Origin: Bacteroidales bacterium
Lineage (GTDB): Bacteria > Bacteroidota > Bacteroidia > Bacteroidales > UBA3663
Length of the DNA: 14,085 nucleotides
Reading direction: 5' to 3'
Assembly (NCBI GenBank): GCA_030526445.1
Contig: JAUNCV010000035.1
Coordinates: 1-14,085 of the forward strand
The position numbers and the translations under genes were made by a program. The notes under the pieces are model-generated. The model worked only from the letters and a program-made list of their open reading frames with translations, ran no database searches and was not told where the DNA came from. Below are positions 13,042 through 14,085 of the stretch, piece after piece (position 1 is the stretch's first letter; every line of letters begins with the position of its first letter).

Positions 13042-14085
13042 TTACTTGATGGGCGAGAAGTTAAGCAGACGATACTGTCCGCCATAAATACTGCTCTGCT
13101 GTCGGCCATCCTCATCAATGCCTCCGAAGAAGTAGATGTTGAAGTCCTTAGGCGAGTAGAATGCAGAACCGCATGCAATAGGAGCGATATTCTGGGTATC
13201 GGCCATCTCGCTGTATTCGCGAGAGAGCTTCTTCCAGGTTACACCACTATTCTCTGAGAACCAGAGTTCGCGGCTCACCTTGCCATTGGCCATAAGACCT
13301 GGATGCAAAATCCAGAGCAAGCCTGGCTTGTCGGCTTTGCGGGTATAGGTCACAATGCTGGCCTTCTGCATAGCTGGCAGGTTCTGCTGTGGGAACTCAA
13401 CCCAACTAACGCCATCGCACGACCAAGTACTATTGACAAGGTTGCCCTGCTGATCAACACCACCCACCACATAGAGGCGCGAGGTGATATTGCCGTTCTT
13501 AGGCTGAGCATTCACGCTGATAGGCAAAGTATAGCCATCGATAGGGAAGCCTTCGGGCAACTGAGTAGAACCATTGCCGCCAATTGGAGCCAAGGTCCAG
13601 GTGTCACCATCGAAAGTATAGGCAAAATGGTACTGCTCCTCGTGCTTTACGATGGCAGCCATATACTCATCGCTGTATCGCTTGCCATCGAGTTCCACAC
13701 CCGGCTGAACGCCCAGCAAGTTATGGAAGTGGAAGGCGGTAGAGACAGAGTTCCAGTTCTGGCCCTCTTGGCTCATCAGGAGCTCACCCTCTTTGCTGAC
13801 AGCATAAAGTGACTTGTTGTAGGTAATGATGCTACCCAGCTTCACGTTGCCGTTTACCGATACAGGATCACTCCACTGGCGGATGTCGCCATCGAGCAAG
13901 CCCATACGCACCTGCTGGCTGCCACCCTCCTGCTCAGCAAACCAGTAAAGATTATTGTCGATGGCGCTGACACGCTGATCGACCACACTTGAGGCATCGA
14001 ACTGCTCGTGGGTGTAGTATTTCCACACTACAGTATCTCCATACAACTGATGCACGTTGACCTTGACAAAATAGCTCTTGTTGGT
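13042..14085 (-). CDS. DUF6242-like beta-propeller protein, C-terminal part (5' end outside window)
   Basis: The frame is open from the right edge to the stop at 13042, 347 codons, so the true start lies beyond the window; a GTG at 14055 is internal. The first visible residues, KSYFVKVNVHQLYGDTVVW, read as the end of a domain before the propeller. Asp-box/BNR-like motifs recur: SQEGQNW, TFDGDTW, SCDGVSW and the best match SENSGVTW (about 13257-13234). Kelch-like strands YVVGGVD (near 13465) and YFFGGID (near 13120) also appear. The pattern resembles proteins labelled DUF6242 in Bacteroidales, probably exported lipoproteins, but the signal sequence cannot be seen here. It leads the operon with the barrel gene, uppS and bamA, which suggests an envelope role. 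No function is known to me. Confidence 0.75.
   Translation of the reverse strand, partial: TNKSYFVKVNVHQLYGDTVVWKYYTHEQFDASSVVDQRVSAIDNNLYWFAEQEGGSQQVRMGLLDGDIRQWSDPVSVNGNVKLGSIITYNKSLYAVSKEGELLMSQEGQNWNSVSTAFHFHNLLGVQPGVELDGKRYSDEYMAAIVKHEEQYHFAYTFDGDTWTLAPIGGNGSTQLPEGFPIDGYTLPISVNAQPKNGNITSRLYVVGGVDQQGNLVNSTWSCDGVSWVEFPQQNLPAMQKASIVTYTRKADKPGLLWILHPGLMANGKVSRELWFSENSGVTWKKLSREYSEMADTQNIAPIACGSAFYSPKDFNIYFFGGIDEDGRQQSSIYGGQYRLLNFSPIK

Overview
The window comes from a member of the Bacteroidota, most likely the Prevotella/Segatella side of the Bacteroidales. The evidence is an arginine pathway with a Bacteroides-type N-succinylornithine transcarbamylase, an -7 promoter element of the TAnnTTTG class ahead of argR, A/T-rich leaders without Shine-Dalgarno motifs, two OmpH/Skp genes behind bamA, and two envelope proteins of families (DUF6089-like, DUF6242-like) that I know only from this phylum. 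No mobile element, tRNA, rRNA or CRISPR array is visible. No stretch longer than about 260 bases lacks a gene.

Layout. (1) 1-1895, minus strand: the 5' end of argF' (cut by the window edge), an intergenic array of six 7-bp repeats, a terminator, fabF, a terminator-like hairpin, and acpP. (2) 1896-2154: a divergent intergenic region between acpP and purN. (3) 2155-2727: purN on the plus strand. (4) 2852-7706, plus strand: an arginine cluster argR - acyltransferase (GNAT) - argG - small PspC protein - argC - argD. A palindromic candidate ArgR operator overlaps the promoter, and an unusual array of TACGAA hairpin units lies between argG and the PspC gene. (5) 7752-7779: a bidirectional terminator between convergent argD and ompH. 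(6) 14085-7805, minus strand: an envelope-assembly operon DUF6242-like (partial) - DUF6089-like barrel - uppS - bamA - ompH - ompH.

How the genes fit together. ArgF', the GNAT (probable N-acylglutamate synthase), ArgC, ArgD and ArgG cover most of a succinylated arginine pathway; argB, argE and argH are not here. ArgR is the first gene of the cluster it probably controls. The fab genes supply acyl carrier protein and the elongating ketosynthase. UppS makes the undecaprenyl carrier lipid, OmpH/Skp proteins escort unfolded outer-membrane proteins through the periplasm, and BamA inserts them.

This is mostly conserved housekeeping DNA. I found no undescribed multigene system. The most interesting signals are small: the heptamer array that makes up the argF' leader, the hairpin array and the PspC gene inside the arginine cluster, the Cys cluster in the GNAT, a Tyr where ArgC normally has its catalytic His, the Gly-Tyr insertion in BamA, and a UCCG-capped hairpin at the bamA stop codon.
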